DNA from: Oasisia sp. SBJ-2009
Taxonomy: Eukaryota > Annelida > Polychaeta > Sabellida > Siboglinidae
Length of the DNA: 64,000 nt
Assembly (NCBI GenBank): GCA_964017155.1
Contig: OZ024865.1
Span: forward strand, 22,116,611 to 22,180,610
Direction of reading: 5' to 3'
The translations under genes were made by a program, and so were the position numbers. The notes under the pieces were generated by a model. It had not been told where the DNA came from and searched no databases. It saw nothing but the letters and a program-made list of their open reading frames with translations. Every line of letters begins with the position of its first letter. The first letter of the stretch is position 1. Shown in pieces: positions 24,328 to 38,379 of the stretch.

Positions 24328-27300
24328 ACTTCCGCACTCCACCCAACCTCCGCACACCACCCAACTTCTGCACTCCACCCAACTTCTGGACTCCACCCAA
24401 ATTCCGCAATCCACCCAACCTCCGCACTCCACCCAACCTCCGCACTCCACCCAAATTCCGCACTCCACCCAACCTCCCCACTCCACCCAACCTCCCCACT
24501 GCACCCAACCTCCCAACTCCACCCAGCCTCCCCACTCCACCCAACTTCCCCACTGCCCCCAACCTCTCCACTGCACCCAACCTCCCCACTCCTCCCAACC
24601 TCCCCACTCCACCCAACCTCCCCACTTCACCCAACCTCCCCAATCCACCAAACCTCCCCACTCCACCCAACCTCCGCACTCCACTATACCTCCCACTCCA
24701 CACAACCTCCCCACTGCACCCAACCTCCCCACTTCACTCAACCTCCCCACTCCACCCAACCTCCCCACTTCACCCAACCTCCCCACTTCACCCAACCTCC
24801 CCACTCCACCCAACCTCCCCACTTCACCCAACCTCCCCACTCGATCCTACCTCCCCACTTAACCCAACCTCCGCACTCCATCCAACCTCCGAACTCCAAC
24901 GAACCTCCGCACTCCACCCAACTTCTGTACTCCACCCAACTTCAGGACTCCACCCAACCTCCCCACTCCACCCAACCTCCCCACTCCACCCAGCCTCGCC
25001 ACTCCACCCAACTTCCCCACTGCCCCCAACCTCTCCACTGCACCCAACCTCCCCACTCCACCCAACCTCCCCACTTCACCCAACCTCCCCAATCCACCAA
25101 ACCTCCCCACTCCACCCAACCTCCGCACTCCACTATACCTCCCACTCCACACAACCTCCCCACTGCACCCAACCTCCCCACTTCACCCAACCTCCCCACT
25201 TCACCCAACCTCCCCAATCCACCAAACCTCCCCACTCCATCCAACTTCCGCACTCCACTATACCTCCCAATCCACACAACCTCCCCACTGCACCCAACCT
25301 CCCCACTCCACACTACCTCCCCACTTCACCCAACCTCCCCACTCCAACCAACCTCCCCACTTCACCCAAGCTCCGCACTCCATCCAACCTCCGCACTCCA
25401 CCCAACCTCCGCACTCCAACGAACTTCCGCACTCCACCCAACCTCAGCACTCCACCCAACTTCCGCACTCCATCAAACCTCCCCACTCCACCCAACCTCC
25501 CCACTTCACCCAACCTCCCCAATCCACCAAACCTCCCCACTCCACCCAAACTCCGCACTCAACTATACCTCACACTCCTTCCAAACTCCCCACTGCACCC
25601 AACCTCCCCACTTCACCCAACCTCCTCACTCCATCCTTCCTCCCCACTTCACCCAACCTCCGCACTCCATCCAACCTCCGAACTCCACCCAACCTCCGCA
25701 CTCCACCCAACTTCCGCACTCCACCCAACTTCCGGACTCCACCCAAATTCCGCAATCCACCCAACCTCCGCACTCCATCCAACCTCCGCACTCCACCCAA
25801 GTTCCGCACTCCCCCCAACCTCCCCACTCCACCCAACCTCCCCACTCCACCCAACCTCCCCACTCCACCCAGCCCCCCCCACTCCACCCAACTTCCCCAC
25901 TGCCCACAACCTCTCCACTGCACCCAACCTCCCAACTCCTCCCAACCTCCGCACTCCACTATACTTCCCACTCAATACAACCTCCCCACTGCATCCAAAC
26001 TCCCCACTTCACCCAACCTCCCCACTCCATCCAACCTCCCCACTTCACCCAACCTCCCCACTTCACCCAACCTCCCCAATCCACCAAACCTCCCCACTCC
26101 ACCCAACCTCCGCACTCCACTATACCTCCCACTCCACACAACCTCCCCACTGCACCCAATCTCCCCACTTCACCCAACCTCCCCACTCCACCCAACCTCC
26201 CCACTTCACCTAACCTCCCCACTCCATCCTACCTCCCCACTTTACCCAACCTCCGCACTCCATCCAACCTCCGAACTCCACCCAACCTCCGCACTCCAAC
26301 GAACTTCCGCACTCCACCCAACCTCCGCACTCCACCCAACTTCTGCACTCCACCCAACTTCTGGACTCCACCCAAATTCCGCAATCCACCCAACCTCCGC
26401 ACTCCACCCAACCTCCCCACTCCACCCAACCTCCCCACTGCACCCAACCTCCCAACTCCACCCAGCCTCCCCACTCCACCCAACTTCCCCACTGCCCCCA
26501 ACCTCTCCACTGCACCCAACCTCGCCACTCCTCCCAACCTCCCCACTCCACCCAACCTCCCCACTTCACCCAACCTCCCCAATCCACCAAACCTCCCCAC
26601 TCCACCCAACCTCCGCACTCCACTATACCTCCCACTCCACACAACCTCCCCACTGCACCCAACCTCCCCACTTCACTCAACCTCCCCACTCCACCCAACC
26701 TCCCCACTTCACCCAACCTCCCCACTTCACCCAACCTCCCCACTCCACCCAACCTCCCCACTTCACCCAACCTCCCCACTCCATCCTACCTCCCCACTTC
26801 ACCCAACCTCCGCACTCCATCCAACCTCCGAACTCCAACGAACCTCCGCACTCCACCCAACTTCTGCACTCCACCCAACTTCAGGACTCCACCCAAATTC
26901 CGCAATCCACCCAACCTCCGCACTCCACCCAACCTCCGCACTCCACCCAAATTCAGCACTCCACCCAACCTCCCCACTCCACCCAACCTCCCCACTCCAC
27001 CCAACCTCCCAACTCCACCCAGCCTCCCCACTCCACCCAACTTCCCCACTGCCCCCAACCTCTCCACTGCACCCAACCTCCCCACTCCTCCCAACCTCCC
27101 CACTCCACCCAACCTCCCCACTTCACCCAACCTCCCCAATCCACCAAACCTCCCCACTCCACCCAACCTCCGCACTCCACTATACCTCCCACTCCACACA
27201 ACCTCCCCACTGCACCCAACCTCCCCACTTCACCCAACCTCCCCACTCCATCCAACCTCCGAACTCCAAAGAACCTCCGCACTCCACCCAACTTCTGCAC

Positions 27301-27554
27301 TCCACCCAACTTCAGGACTCCACCCAAATTCCGCAATCCACCCAACCTCCGCACTCCACCCAACCTCCGCACTCCACCCAAATTCCGCACTCCACCCAAC
27401 CTCCCCACTCCACCCAACCTCCCCACTCCACCCAACCTCCCAACTCCACCCAGCCTCCCCACTCCACCCAACTTCCCCACTGCCCCCAACCTCTCAACTG
27501 CACCCAACCTCCCCAATCCTCCCAACCTCCCCACTCCACCCAACTTCCCCACTT

Positions 27555-29903
27555 CACCCAACCTCCCCAATCCACCAAACCTCCCCACTCCACCCAACTT
27601 CCGCACTCCACTATACCTCCCAATCCACACAACCTCCCCACTGCACCCAACCTCCCCACTCCACACTACCTCCCCACTTCACCCAACCTCCCCACTCCAA
27701 CCAACCTCCCCACTTCACCCAAGCTCCGCACTCCATCCAACCTCCGCACTCCACCCAACCTCCGCACTCCAACGAACTTCCGCACTCCACCCAACCTCAG
27801 CACTCCACCCAACTTCCGCACTCCATCAAACCTCCCCAATCCACCAAACCTCCCCACTCCACCCAAACTCCGCACTCCACTATACCTCACACTCCTTCCA
27901 AACTCCCCACTGCACCCAACCTCCTCACTCCACCCAACCTCCCCACTTCACCCAACCTCCTCACTCCATCCTACCTCCCCACTTCACCCAACCTCCGCAC
28001 TCCATCCAACCTCAGAACTCCACCCAACCTCCGCACTCCACCCAACTTCCGCACTCCACCCAACTTCCGCACTCCACCCAAATTCCGCAATCCACCCAAC
28101 CTCCGCACTCCATCCAACCTCCGCACTCCACCCAAGTTCCGCACTCCCCCCAACCTCCCCACTCCACCCAACCTCCCCACTCCACCCAACCTCCCCACTC
28201 CACCCAGCCCCCCCACTCCACCCAACTTCCCCACTGCCCACAACCTCTCCACTGCACCCAACCTCCCAACTCCTCCCAACCTCCCCGCTCCACCCAACCT
28301 CCCCACTTCACCCAACCTCCCCAATCCACCAAACCTCCCCACTGCACCCAACCTCCGCACTCCACTATATTTCCCATTCCATACAACCTCCCCACTGCAT
28401 CCAACCTCCCCACTTCACCCAACCTCCCCACTCCACCCAACCTCCCCACTTCACCCAACCTCCCCACTTCACCCAACCTCCCCACTTCACCCAACCTCCC
28501 CAATCCACCAAACCTGCCCACTCCACCCAACCTCCGCACTCCACTATACCTCCCACTCCACACAACCTCCCCACTGCACCCAACCTCCCCACTTCACCCA
28601 ACCTCCCCACTCCACCCAACCTCCCCACTTCACCTAACCTCCCCACTCCATCCTACCTCCCCACTTTACCCAACCTCCGCACTCCATCCAACCTCCGAAC
28701 TCCACCCAACCTCCGCACTCCAACGAACTTCCGCACTCCACCCAACCTCCGCACTCCACCCAACTTCTGCACTCCACCCAACTTCTGGACTCCACCCAAA
28801 TTCCGCAATCCACCCAACCTCCGCACTCCACCCAACCTCCGCACTCCACCCAAATTCCGCACTCCACCCAACCTCCCCACTCCACCCAACCTCCCCACTG
28901 CACCCAACCTCCCAACTCCACCCAGCCTCCCCACTCCACCCAACTTCCCCACTGCCCCCAACCTCTCCACTGCACCCAACCTCCCCACTCCTCCCAACCT
29001 CCCCACTCCACCCAACCTCCCCACTTCACCCAACCTCCCCAATCCACCAAACCTCCCCACTCCACCCAACCTCCGCACTCCACTATACCTCCCACTCCAC
29101 ACAACCTCCCCACTGCACCCAACCTCCCCACTTCACTCAACCTCCCCACTCCACCCAACCTCCCCACTTCACCCAACCTCCCCACTTCACCCAACCTCCC
29201 CACTCCACCCAACCTCCCCACTTCACCCAACCTCCCCACTCGATCCTACCTCCCCACTTAACCCAACCTCCGCACTCCATCCAACCTCCGAACTCCAACG
29301 AACCTCCGCACTCCACCCAACTTCTGTACTCCACCCAACTTCAGGACTCCACCCAAATTCCGCAATCCACCCAACCTCCGCACTCCACCCAACCTCCGCA
29401 CTCCACCCAAATTCAGCACTCCACCCAACCTCCCCACTCCACCAAACCTCCCCACTCCACCCAACCTCCGCACTCCACTATACCTCCCACTCCACACAAC
29501 CTCCCCACTGCACCCAACCTCCCCACTTCACTCAACCTCCCCACTCCACCCAACCTCCCCACTCCACCCAACCTCCCCACTTCACCCAACCTCCCCACTC
29601 GATCCTACCTCCCCACTTAACCCAACCTCCGCACTCCATCCAACCTCCGAACTCCAACGAACCTCCGCACTCCACCCAACTTCTGTACTCCACCCAACTT
29701 CAGGACTCCACCCAAATTCCGCAATCCACCCAACCTCCGCACTCCACCCAACCTCCGCACTCCACCCAAATTCAGCACTCCACCCAACCTCCCCACTCCA
29801 CCCAACCTCCCCACTCCACCCAACCTCCCAACTCCACCCAGCCTCGCCACTCCACCCAACTTCCCCACTGCCCCCAACCTCTCCACTGCACCCAACCTCC
29901 CCA
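27555..29903. repeat. 8.5-kb-spaced duplicated segment, left copy
   Basis: About 2.35 kb here recurs at 36,049-38,379. The offset is 8,494 bp up to about 28,675 and 8,476 bp after it, because the right copy lacks one 18-bp unit near 37,170. Another difference is CAACCTCCCCGC/CAACCTTCCCGC near 28,285/36,778. The segment extends into the left part of the 3,233-bp duplication, so the duplications are nested. Confidence 0.78.
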
Positions 29904-32139
29904 CTTCACCCAACCTCCCCAATCCACCAAACCTGCCCACTCCACCCAACCTCCGCACTCCACTATACCTCCCACTCCACACAACCTCCCCACTGCACCC
30001 AACCTCCCCACTTCACCCAACCTCCCCACTCCACCCAACCTCCCCACTTCACCTAACCTCCCCACTCCATCCTACCTCCCCACTTTACCCAACCTCCGCA
30101 CTCCATCCAACCTCCGAACTCCACCCAACCTCCGCACTCCAACGAACTTCCGCACTCCACCCAACCTCCGCACTCCACCCAACTTCTGCACTCCACCCAA
30201 CTTCTGGACTCCACCCAAATTCCGCAATCCACCCAACCTCCGCACTCCACCCAACCTCCGCACTCCACCCAAATTCCGCACTCCACCCAACCTCCCCACT
30301 CCACCCAACCTCCCCACTGCACCCAACCTCCCAACTCCACCCAGCCTCCCCACTCCACCCAACTTCCCCACTGCCCCCAACCTCTCCACTGCACCCAACC
30401 TCCCCACTCCTCCCAACCTCCCCACTCCACCCAACTTCCCCACTGCCCACAACCTCTCCACTGCACCCAACCTCCCAACTCCTCCCAACCTCCGCACTCC
30501 ACTATACTTCCCACTCAATACAACCTCCCCACTGCATCCAAACTCCCCACTTCACCCAACCTCCCCACTCCATCCAACCTCCCCACTTCACCCAACCTCC
30601 CCACTTCACCCAACCTCCCCAATCCACCAAACCTCCCCACTCCACCCAACCTCCGCACTCCACTATACCTCCCACTCCACACAACCTCCCCACTGCACCC
30701 AATCTCCCCACTTCACCCAACCTCCCCACTCCACCCAACCTCCCCACTTCACCTAACCTCCCCACTCCATCCTACCTCCCCACTTTACCCAACCTCCGCA
30801 CTCCATCCAACCTCCGAACTCCACCCAACCTCCGCACTCCAACGAACTTCCGCACTCCACCCAACCTCCGCACTCCACCCAACTTCTGCACTCCACCCAA
30901 CTTCTGGACTCCACCCAAATTCCGCAATCCACCCAACCTCCGCACTCCACCCAACCTCCGCACTCCACCCAAATTCCGCACTCCACCCAACCTCCCCACT
31001 CCACCCAACCTCCCCACTGCACCCAACCTCCCAACTCCACCCAGCCTCCCCACTCCACCCAACTTCCCCACTGCCCCCAACCTCTCCACTGCACCCAACC
31101 TCCCCACTCCTCCCAACCTCCCCACTCCACCCAACCTCCCCACTTCACCCAACCTCCCCAATCCACCAAACCTCCCCACTCCACCCAACCTCCGCACTCC
31201 ACTATACCTCCCACTCCACACAACCTCCCCACTGCACCCAACCTCCCCACTTCACTCAACCTCCCCACTCCACCCAACCTCCCCACTTCACCCAACCTCC
31301 CCACTTCACCCAACCTCCCCACTCCACCCAACCTCCCCACTTCACCCAACCTCCCCACTCCATCCTACCTCCCCACTTCACCCAACCTCCGCACTCCATC
31401 CAACCTCCGAACTCCAACGAACCTCCGCACTCCACCCAACTTCTGCACTCCACCCAACTTCAGGACTCCACCCAAATTCCGCAATCCACCCAACCTCCGC
31501 ACTCCACCCAACCTCCGCACTCCACCCAAATTCAGCACTCCACCCAACCTCCCCACTCCACCCAACCTCCCCACTCCACCCAACCTCCCAACTCCACCCA
31601 GCCTCCCCACTCCACCCAACTTCCCCACTGCCCCCAACCTCTCCACTGCACCCAACCTCCCCACTCCTCCCAACCTCCCCACTCCACCCAACCTCCCCAC
31701 TTCACCCAACCTCCCCAATCCACCAAACCTCCCCACTCCACCCAACCTCCGCACTCCACTATACCTCCCACTCCACACAACCTCCCCACTGCACCCAACC
31801 TCCCCACTTCACTCAACCTCCCCACTCCACCCAACCTCCCCACTTCACCCAACCTCCCCACTTCACCCAACCTCCCCACTCCACCCAACCTCCCCACTTC
31901 ACCCAACCTCCCCACTCCATCCTACCTCCCCACTTCACCCAACCTCCGCACTCCATCCAACCTCCGAACTCCAACGAACCTCCGCACTCCACCCAACTTC
32001 TGCACTCCACCCAACTTCAGGACTCCACCCAAATTCCGCAATCCACCCAACCTCCGCACTCCACCCAACCTCCGCACTCCACCCAAATTCAGCACTCCAC
32101 CCAACCTCCCCACTCCACCCAACCTCCCCACTCCACCCA
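28907..32139. repeat. 3,233-bp tandem duplication, copy 1
   Basis: Positions 28,907-32,369 match 32,140-35,602 at an offset of 3,233 bp, and I saw no difference inside that range. The left limit is set by an AGCACT/CGCACT and CTCCAC/CTGCAC difference just upstream, and the right limit by CTTCACT/CTTCACC at 32,370/35,603. The length is 179 units plus 11 bp, because several 17-bp units are included. Such near-identity points to a very recent event. Confidence 0.87.
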
Positions 32140-32478
32140 ACCTCCCAACTCCACCCAGCCTCCCCACTCCACCCAACTTCCCCACTGCCCCCAACCTCTC
32201 CACTGCACCCAACCTCCCCACTCCTCCCAACCTCCCCACTCCACCCAACCTCCCCACTTCACCCAACCTCCCCAATCCACCAAACCTCCCCACTCCACCC
32301 AACCTCCGCACTCCACTATACCTCCCACTCCACACAACCTCCCCACTGCACCCAACCTCCCCACTTCACTCAACCTCCCCACTCCACCCAACCTCCCCAC
32401 TTCACCCAACCTCCCCACTTCACCCAACCTCCCCACTCCACCCAACCTCCCCACTTCACCCAACCTCCCCACTCGATC
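31365..32478. repeat. Two tandem 557-bp higher-order units
   Basis: Positions 31,365-31,921 and 31,922-32,478 carry the same ordered set of variants: ACTCCATCCTACC, CAACGAACC, CTTCTGCACTCC, CTTCAGGACTCC, CGCAATCC, AAATTCAGCACTCC, CCCAGCC, ACTGCCCCC, AATCCACCAAACC and TATACC. The length of 557 bp is 30 units of 18 plus one of 17. In the first the TATACC motif is at 31,760-31,765 and the 17-bp unit at 31,768-31,784. The second differs at its right end, where ACTCGATCC replaces ACTCCATCC. This is the smallest clear higher-order period of domain B. Confidence 0.88.
31768..31784. repeat. 17-bp unit after TATACC (type example)
   Basis: The unit CCACTCCACACAACCTC is 1 bp short of the array norm and directly follows a unit ending TATACCTC. 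The same pairing recurs at the TATACC sites I examined across domain B, so the single-base loss predates the spread of this subfamily. It changes the triplet frame and breaks any extended hexapeptide reading. Confidence 0.9.
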
Positions 32479-35372
32479 CTACCTCCCCACTTAACCCAAC
32501 CTCCGCACTCCATCCAACCTCCGAACTCCAACGAACCTCCGCACTCCACCCAACTTCTGTACTCCACCCAACTTCAGGACTCCACCCAAATTCCGCAATC
32601 CACCCAACCTCCGCACTCCACCCAACCTCCGCACTCCACCCAAATTCAGCACTCCACCCAACCTCCCCACTCCACCAAACCTCCCCACTCCACCCAACCT
32701 CCGCACTCCACTATACCTCCCACTCCACACAACCTCCCCACTGCACCCAACCTCCCCACTTCACTCAACCTCCCCACTCCACCCAACCTCCCCACTCCAC
32801 CCAACCTCCCCACTTCACCCAACCTCCCCACTCGATCCTACCTCCCCACTTAACCCAACCTCCGCACTCCATCCAACCTCCGAACTCCAACGAACCTCCG
32901 CACTCCACCCAACTTCTGTACTCCACCCAACTTCAGGACTCCACCCAAATTCCGCAATCCACCCAACCTCCGCACTCCACCCAACCTCCGCACTCCACCC
33001 AAATTCAGCACTCCACCCAACCTCCCCACTCCACCCAACCTCCCCACTCCACCCAACCTCCCAACTCCACCCAGCCTCGCCACTCCACCCAACTTCCCCA
33101 CTGCCCCCAACCTCTCCACTGCACCCAACCTCCCCACTTCACCCAACCTCCCCAATCCACCAAACCTGCCCACTCCACCCAACCTCCGCACTCCACTATA
33201 CCTCCCACTCCACACAACCTCCCCACTGCACCCAACCTCCCCACTTCACCCAACCTCCCCACTCCACCCAACCTCCCCACTTCACCTAACCTCCCCACTC
33301 CATCCTACCTCCCCACTTTACCCAACCTCCGCACTCCATCCAACCTCCGAACTCCACCCAACCTCCGCACTCCAACGAACTTCCGCACTCCACCCAACCT
33401 CCGCACTCCACCCAACTTCTGCACTCCACCCAACTTCTGGACTCCACCCAAATTCCGCAATCCACCCAACCTCCGCACTCCACCCAACCTCCGCACTCCA
33501 CCCAAATTCCGCACTCCACCCAACCTCCCCACTCCACCCAACCTCCCCACTGCACCCAACCTCCCAACTCCACCCAGCCTCCCCACTCCACCCAACTTCC
33601 CCACTGCCCCCAACCTCTCCACTGCACCCAACCTCCCCACTCCTCCCAACCTCCCCACTCCACCCAACTTCCCCACTGCCCACAACCTCTCCACTGCACC
33701 CAACCTCCCAACTCCTCCCAACCTCCGCACTCCACTATACTTCCCACTCAATACAACCTCCCCACTGCATCCAAACTCCCCACTTCACCCAACCTCCCCA
33801 CTCCATCCAACCTCCCCACTTCACCCAACCTCCCCACTTCACCCAACCTCCCCAATCCACCAAACCTCCCCACTCCACCCAACCTCCGCACTCCACTATA
33901 CCTCCCACTCCACACAACCTCCCCACTGCACCCAATCTCCCCACTTCACCCAACCTCCCCACTCCACCCAACCTCCCCACTTCACCTAACCTCCCCACTC
34001 CATCCTACCTCCCCACTTTACCCAACCTCCGCACTCCATCCAACCTCCGAACTCCACCCAACCTCCGCACTCCAACGAACTTCCGCACTCCACCCAACCT
34101 CCGCACTCCACCCAACTTCTGCACTCCACCCAACTTCTGGACTCCACCCAAATTCCGCAATCCACCCAACCTCCGCACTCCACCCAACCTCCGCACTCCA
34201 CCCAAATTCCGCACTCCACCCAACCTCCCCACTCCACCCAACCTCCCCACTGCACCCAACCTCCCAACTCCACCCAGCCTCCCCACTCCACCCAACTTCC
34301 CCACTGCCCCCAACCTCTCCACTGCACCCAACCTCCCCACTCCTCCCAACCTCCCCACTCCACCCAACCTCCCCACTTCACCCAACCTCCCCAATCCACC
34401 AAACCTCCCCACTCCACCCAACCTCCGCACTCCACTATACCTCCCACTCCACACAACCTCCCCACTGCACCCAACCTCCCCACTTCACTCAACCTCCCCA
34501 CTCCACCCAACCTCCCCACTTCACCCAACCTCCCCACTTCACCCAACCTCCCCACTCCACCCAACCTCCCCACTTCACCCAACCTCCCCACTCCATCCTA
34601 CCTCCCCACTTCACCCAACCTCCGCACTCCATCCAACCTCCGAACTCCAACGAACCTCCGCACTCCACCCAACTTCTGCACTCCACCCAACTTCAGGACT
34701 CCACCCAAATTCCGCAATCCACCCAACCTCCGCACTCCACCCAACCTCCGCACTCCACCCAAATTCAGCACTCCACCCAACCTCCCCACTCCACCCAACC
34801 TCCCCACTCCACCCAACCTCCCAACTCCACCCAGCCTCCCCACTCCACCCAACTTCCCCACTGCCCCCAACCTCTCCACTGCACCCAACCTCCCCACTCC
34901 TCCCAACCTCCCCACTCCACCCAACCTCCCCACTTCACCCAACCTCCCCAATCCACCAAACCTCCCCACTCCACCCAACCTCCGCACTCCACTATACCTC
35001 CCACTCCACACAACCTCCCCACTGCACCCAACCTCCCCACTTCACTCAACCTCCCCACTCCACCCAACCTCCCCACTTCACCCAACCTCCCCACTTCACC
35101 CAACCTCCCCACTCCACCCAACCTCCCCACTTCACCCAACCTCCCCACTCCATCCTACCTCCCCACTTCACCCAACCTCCGCACTCCATCCAACCTCCGA
35201 ACTCCAACGAACCTCCGCACTCCACCCAACTTCTGCACTCCACCCAACTTCAGGACTCCACCCAAATTCCGCAATCCACCCAACCTCCGCACTCCACCCA
35301 ACCTCCGCACTCCACCCAAATTCAGCACTCCACCCAACCTCCCCACTCCACCCAACCTCCCCACTCCACCCA
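32140..35372. repeat. 3,233-bp tandem duplication, copy 2
   Basis: This is the head-to-tail second copy of 28,907-32,139. The match runs a further 230 bp, to 35,602, as expected when the duplicated segment itself ends in repeats matching its beginning. It includes a second pair of 557-bp units at 34,598 and 35,155. Confidence 0.87.
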
Positions 35373-35711
35373 ACCTCCCAACTCCACCCAGCCTCCCCAC
35401 TCCACCCAACTTCCCCACTGCCCCCAACCTCTCCACTGCACCCAACCTCCCCACTCCTCCCAACCTCCCCACTCCACCCAACCTCCCCACTTCACCCAAC
35501 CTCCCCAATCCACCAAACCTCCCCACTCCACCCAACCTCCGCACTCCACTATACCTCCCACTCCACACAACCTCCCCACTGCACCCAACCTCCCCACTTC
35601 ACCCAACCTCCCCACTCCATCCAACCTCCGAACTCCAAAGAACCTCCGCACTCCACCCAACTTCTGCACTCCACCCAACTTCAGGACTCCACCCAAATTC
35701 CGCAATCCACC
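34598..35711. repeat. Second pair of 557-bp higher-order units
   Basis: Positions 34,598-35,154 and 35,155-35,711 repeat the 557-bp pattern described at 31,365. The first two thirds of this pair lie in the 3,233-bp duplication. The last copy departs near 35,603, where CTTCACCC and ACTCCAAAGAACC units replace CTTCACTC and ACTCCAACGAACC. Confidence 0.82.
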
Positions 35712-36048
35712 CAACCTCCGCACTCCACCCAACCTCCGCACTCCACCCAAATTCCGCACTCCACCCAACCTCCCCACTCCACCCAACCTCCCCACTCCAC
35801 CCAACCTCCCAACTCCACCCAGCCTCCCCACTCCACCCAACTTCCCCACTGCCCCCAACCTCTCAACTGCACCCAACCTCCCCACTCCTCCCAACCTCCC
35901 CACTCCACCCAACTTCCCCACTTCACCCAACCTCCCCAATCCACCAAACCTCCCCACTCCACCCAACCTCCGCACTCCACTATACCTCCCACTCCACACA
36001 ACCTCCCCACTGCACCCAACCTCCCCACTTCACCCAACCTCCCCACTT

Positions 36049-38379
36049 CACCCAACCTCCCCAATCCACCAAACCTCCCCACTCCACCCAACTTCCGCAC
36101 TCCACTATACCTCCCAATCCACACAACCTCCCCACTGCACCCAACCTCCCCACTCCACACTACCTCCCCACTTCACCCAACCTCCCCACTCCAACCAACC
36201 TCCCCACTTCACCCAAGCTCCGCACTCCATCCAACCTCCGCACTCCACCCAACCTCCGCACTCCAACGAACTTCCGCACTCCACCCAACCTCAGCACTCC
36301 ACCCAACTTCCGCACTCCATCAAACCTCCCCAATCCACCAAACCTCCCCACTCCACCCAAACTCCGCACTCCACTATACCTCACACTCCTTCCAAACTCC
36401 CCACTGCACCCAACCTCCTCACTCCACCCAACCTCCCCACTTCACCCAACCTCCTCACTCCATCCTACCTCCCCACTTCACCCAACCTCCGCACTCCATC
36501 CAACCTCAGAACTCCACCCAACCTCCGCACTCCACCCAACTTCCGCACTCCACCCAACTTCCGCACTCCACCCAAATTCCGCAATCCACCCAACCTCCGC
36601 ACTCCATCCAACCTCCGCACTCCACCCAAGTTCCGCACTCCCCCCAACCTCCCCACTCCACCCAACCTCCCCACTCCACCCAACCTCCCCACTCCACCCA
36701 GCCCCCCCACTCCACCCAACTTCCCCACTGCCCACAACCTCTCCACTGCACCCAACCTCCCAACTCCTCCCAACCTTCCCGCTCCACCCAACCTCCCCAC
36801 TTCACCCAACCTCCCCAATCCACCAAACCTCCCCACTGCACCCAACCTCCGCACTCCACTATATTTCCCATTCCATACAACCTCCCCACTGCATCCAACC
36901 TCCCCACTTCACCCAACCTCCCCACTCCACCCAACCTCCCCACTTCACCCAACCTCCCCACTTCACCCAACCTCCCCACTTCACCCAACCTCCCCAATCC
37001 ACCAAACCTGCCCACTCCACCCAACCTCCGCACTCCACTATACCTCCCACTCCACACAACCTCCCCACTGCACCCAACCTCCCCACTTCACCCAACCTCC
37101 CCACTCCACCCAACCTCCCCACTTCACCTAACCTCCCCACTCCATCCTACCTCCCCACTTTACCCAACCTCCGAACTCCACCCAACCTCCGCACTCCAAC
37201 GAACTTCCGCACTCCACCCAACCTCCGCACTCCACCCAACTTCTGCACTCCACCCAACTTCTGGACTCCACCCAAATTCCGCAATCCACCCAACCTCCGC
37301 ACTCCACCCAACCTCCGCACTCCACCCAAATTCCGCACTCCACCCAACCTCCCCACTCCACCCAACCTCCCCACTGCACCCAACCTCCCAACTCCACCCA
37401 GCCTCCCCACTCCACCCAACTTCCCCACTGCCCCCAACCTCTCCACTGCACCCAACCTCCCCACTCCTCCCAACCTCCCCACTCCACCCAACCTCCCCAC
37501 TTCACCCAACCTCCCCAATCCACCAAACCTCCCCACTCCACCCAACCTCCGCACTCCACTATACCTCCCACTCCACACAACCTCCCCACTGCACCCAACC
37601 TCCCCACTTCACTCAACCTCCCCACTCCACCCAACCTCCCCACTTCACCCAACCTCCCCACTTCACCCAACCTCCCCACTCCACCCAACCTCCCCACTTC
37701 ACCCAACCTCCCCACTCGATCCTACCTCCCCACTTAACCCAACCTCCGCACTCCATCCAACCTCCGAACTCCAACGAACCTCCGCACTCCACCCAACTTC
37801 TGTACTCCACCCAACTTCAGGACTCCACCCAAATTCCGCAATCCACCCAACCTCCGCACTCCACCCAACCTCCGCACTCCACCCAAATTCAGCACTCCAC
37901 CCAACCTCCCCACTCCACCAAACCTCCCCACTCCACCCAACCTCCGCACTCCACTATACCTCCCACTCCACACAACCTCCCCACTGCACCCAACCTCCCC
38001 ACTTCACTCAACCTCCCCACTCCACCCAACCTCCCCACTCCACCCAACCTCCCCACTTCACCCAACCTCCCCACTCGATCCTACCTCCCCACTTAACCCA
38101 ACCTCCGCACTCCATCCAACCTCCGAACTCCAACGAACCTCCGCACTCCACCCAACTTCTGTACTCCACCCAACTTCAGGACTCCACCCAAATTCCGCAA
38201 TCCACCCAACCTCCGCACTCCACCCAACCTCCGCACTCCACCCAAATTCAGCACTCCACCCAACCTCCCCACTCCACCCAACCTCCCCACTCCACCCAAC
38301 CTCCCAACTCCACCCAGCCTCGCCACTCCACCCAACTTCCCCACTGCCCCCAACCTCTCCACTGCACCCAACCTCCCCA
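36049..38379. repeat. 8.5-kb-spaced duplicated segment, right copy
   Basis: This is the partner of 27,555-29,903, with one unit missing near 37,170 and the CCTTCCC change near 36,778. At its right end it continues into ACTCCTCCC units, whereas the left copy continues into CTTCACCC units. Confidence 0.78.
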
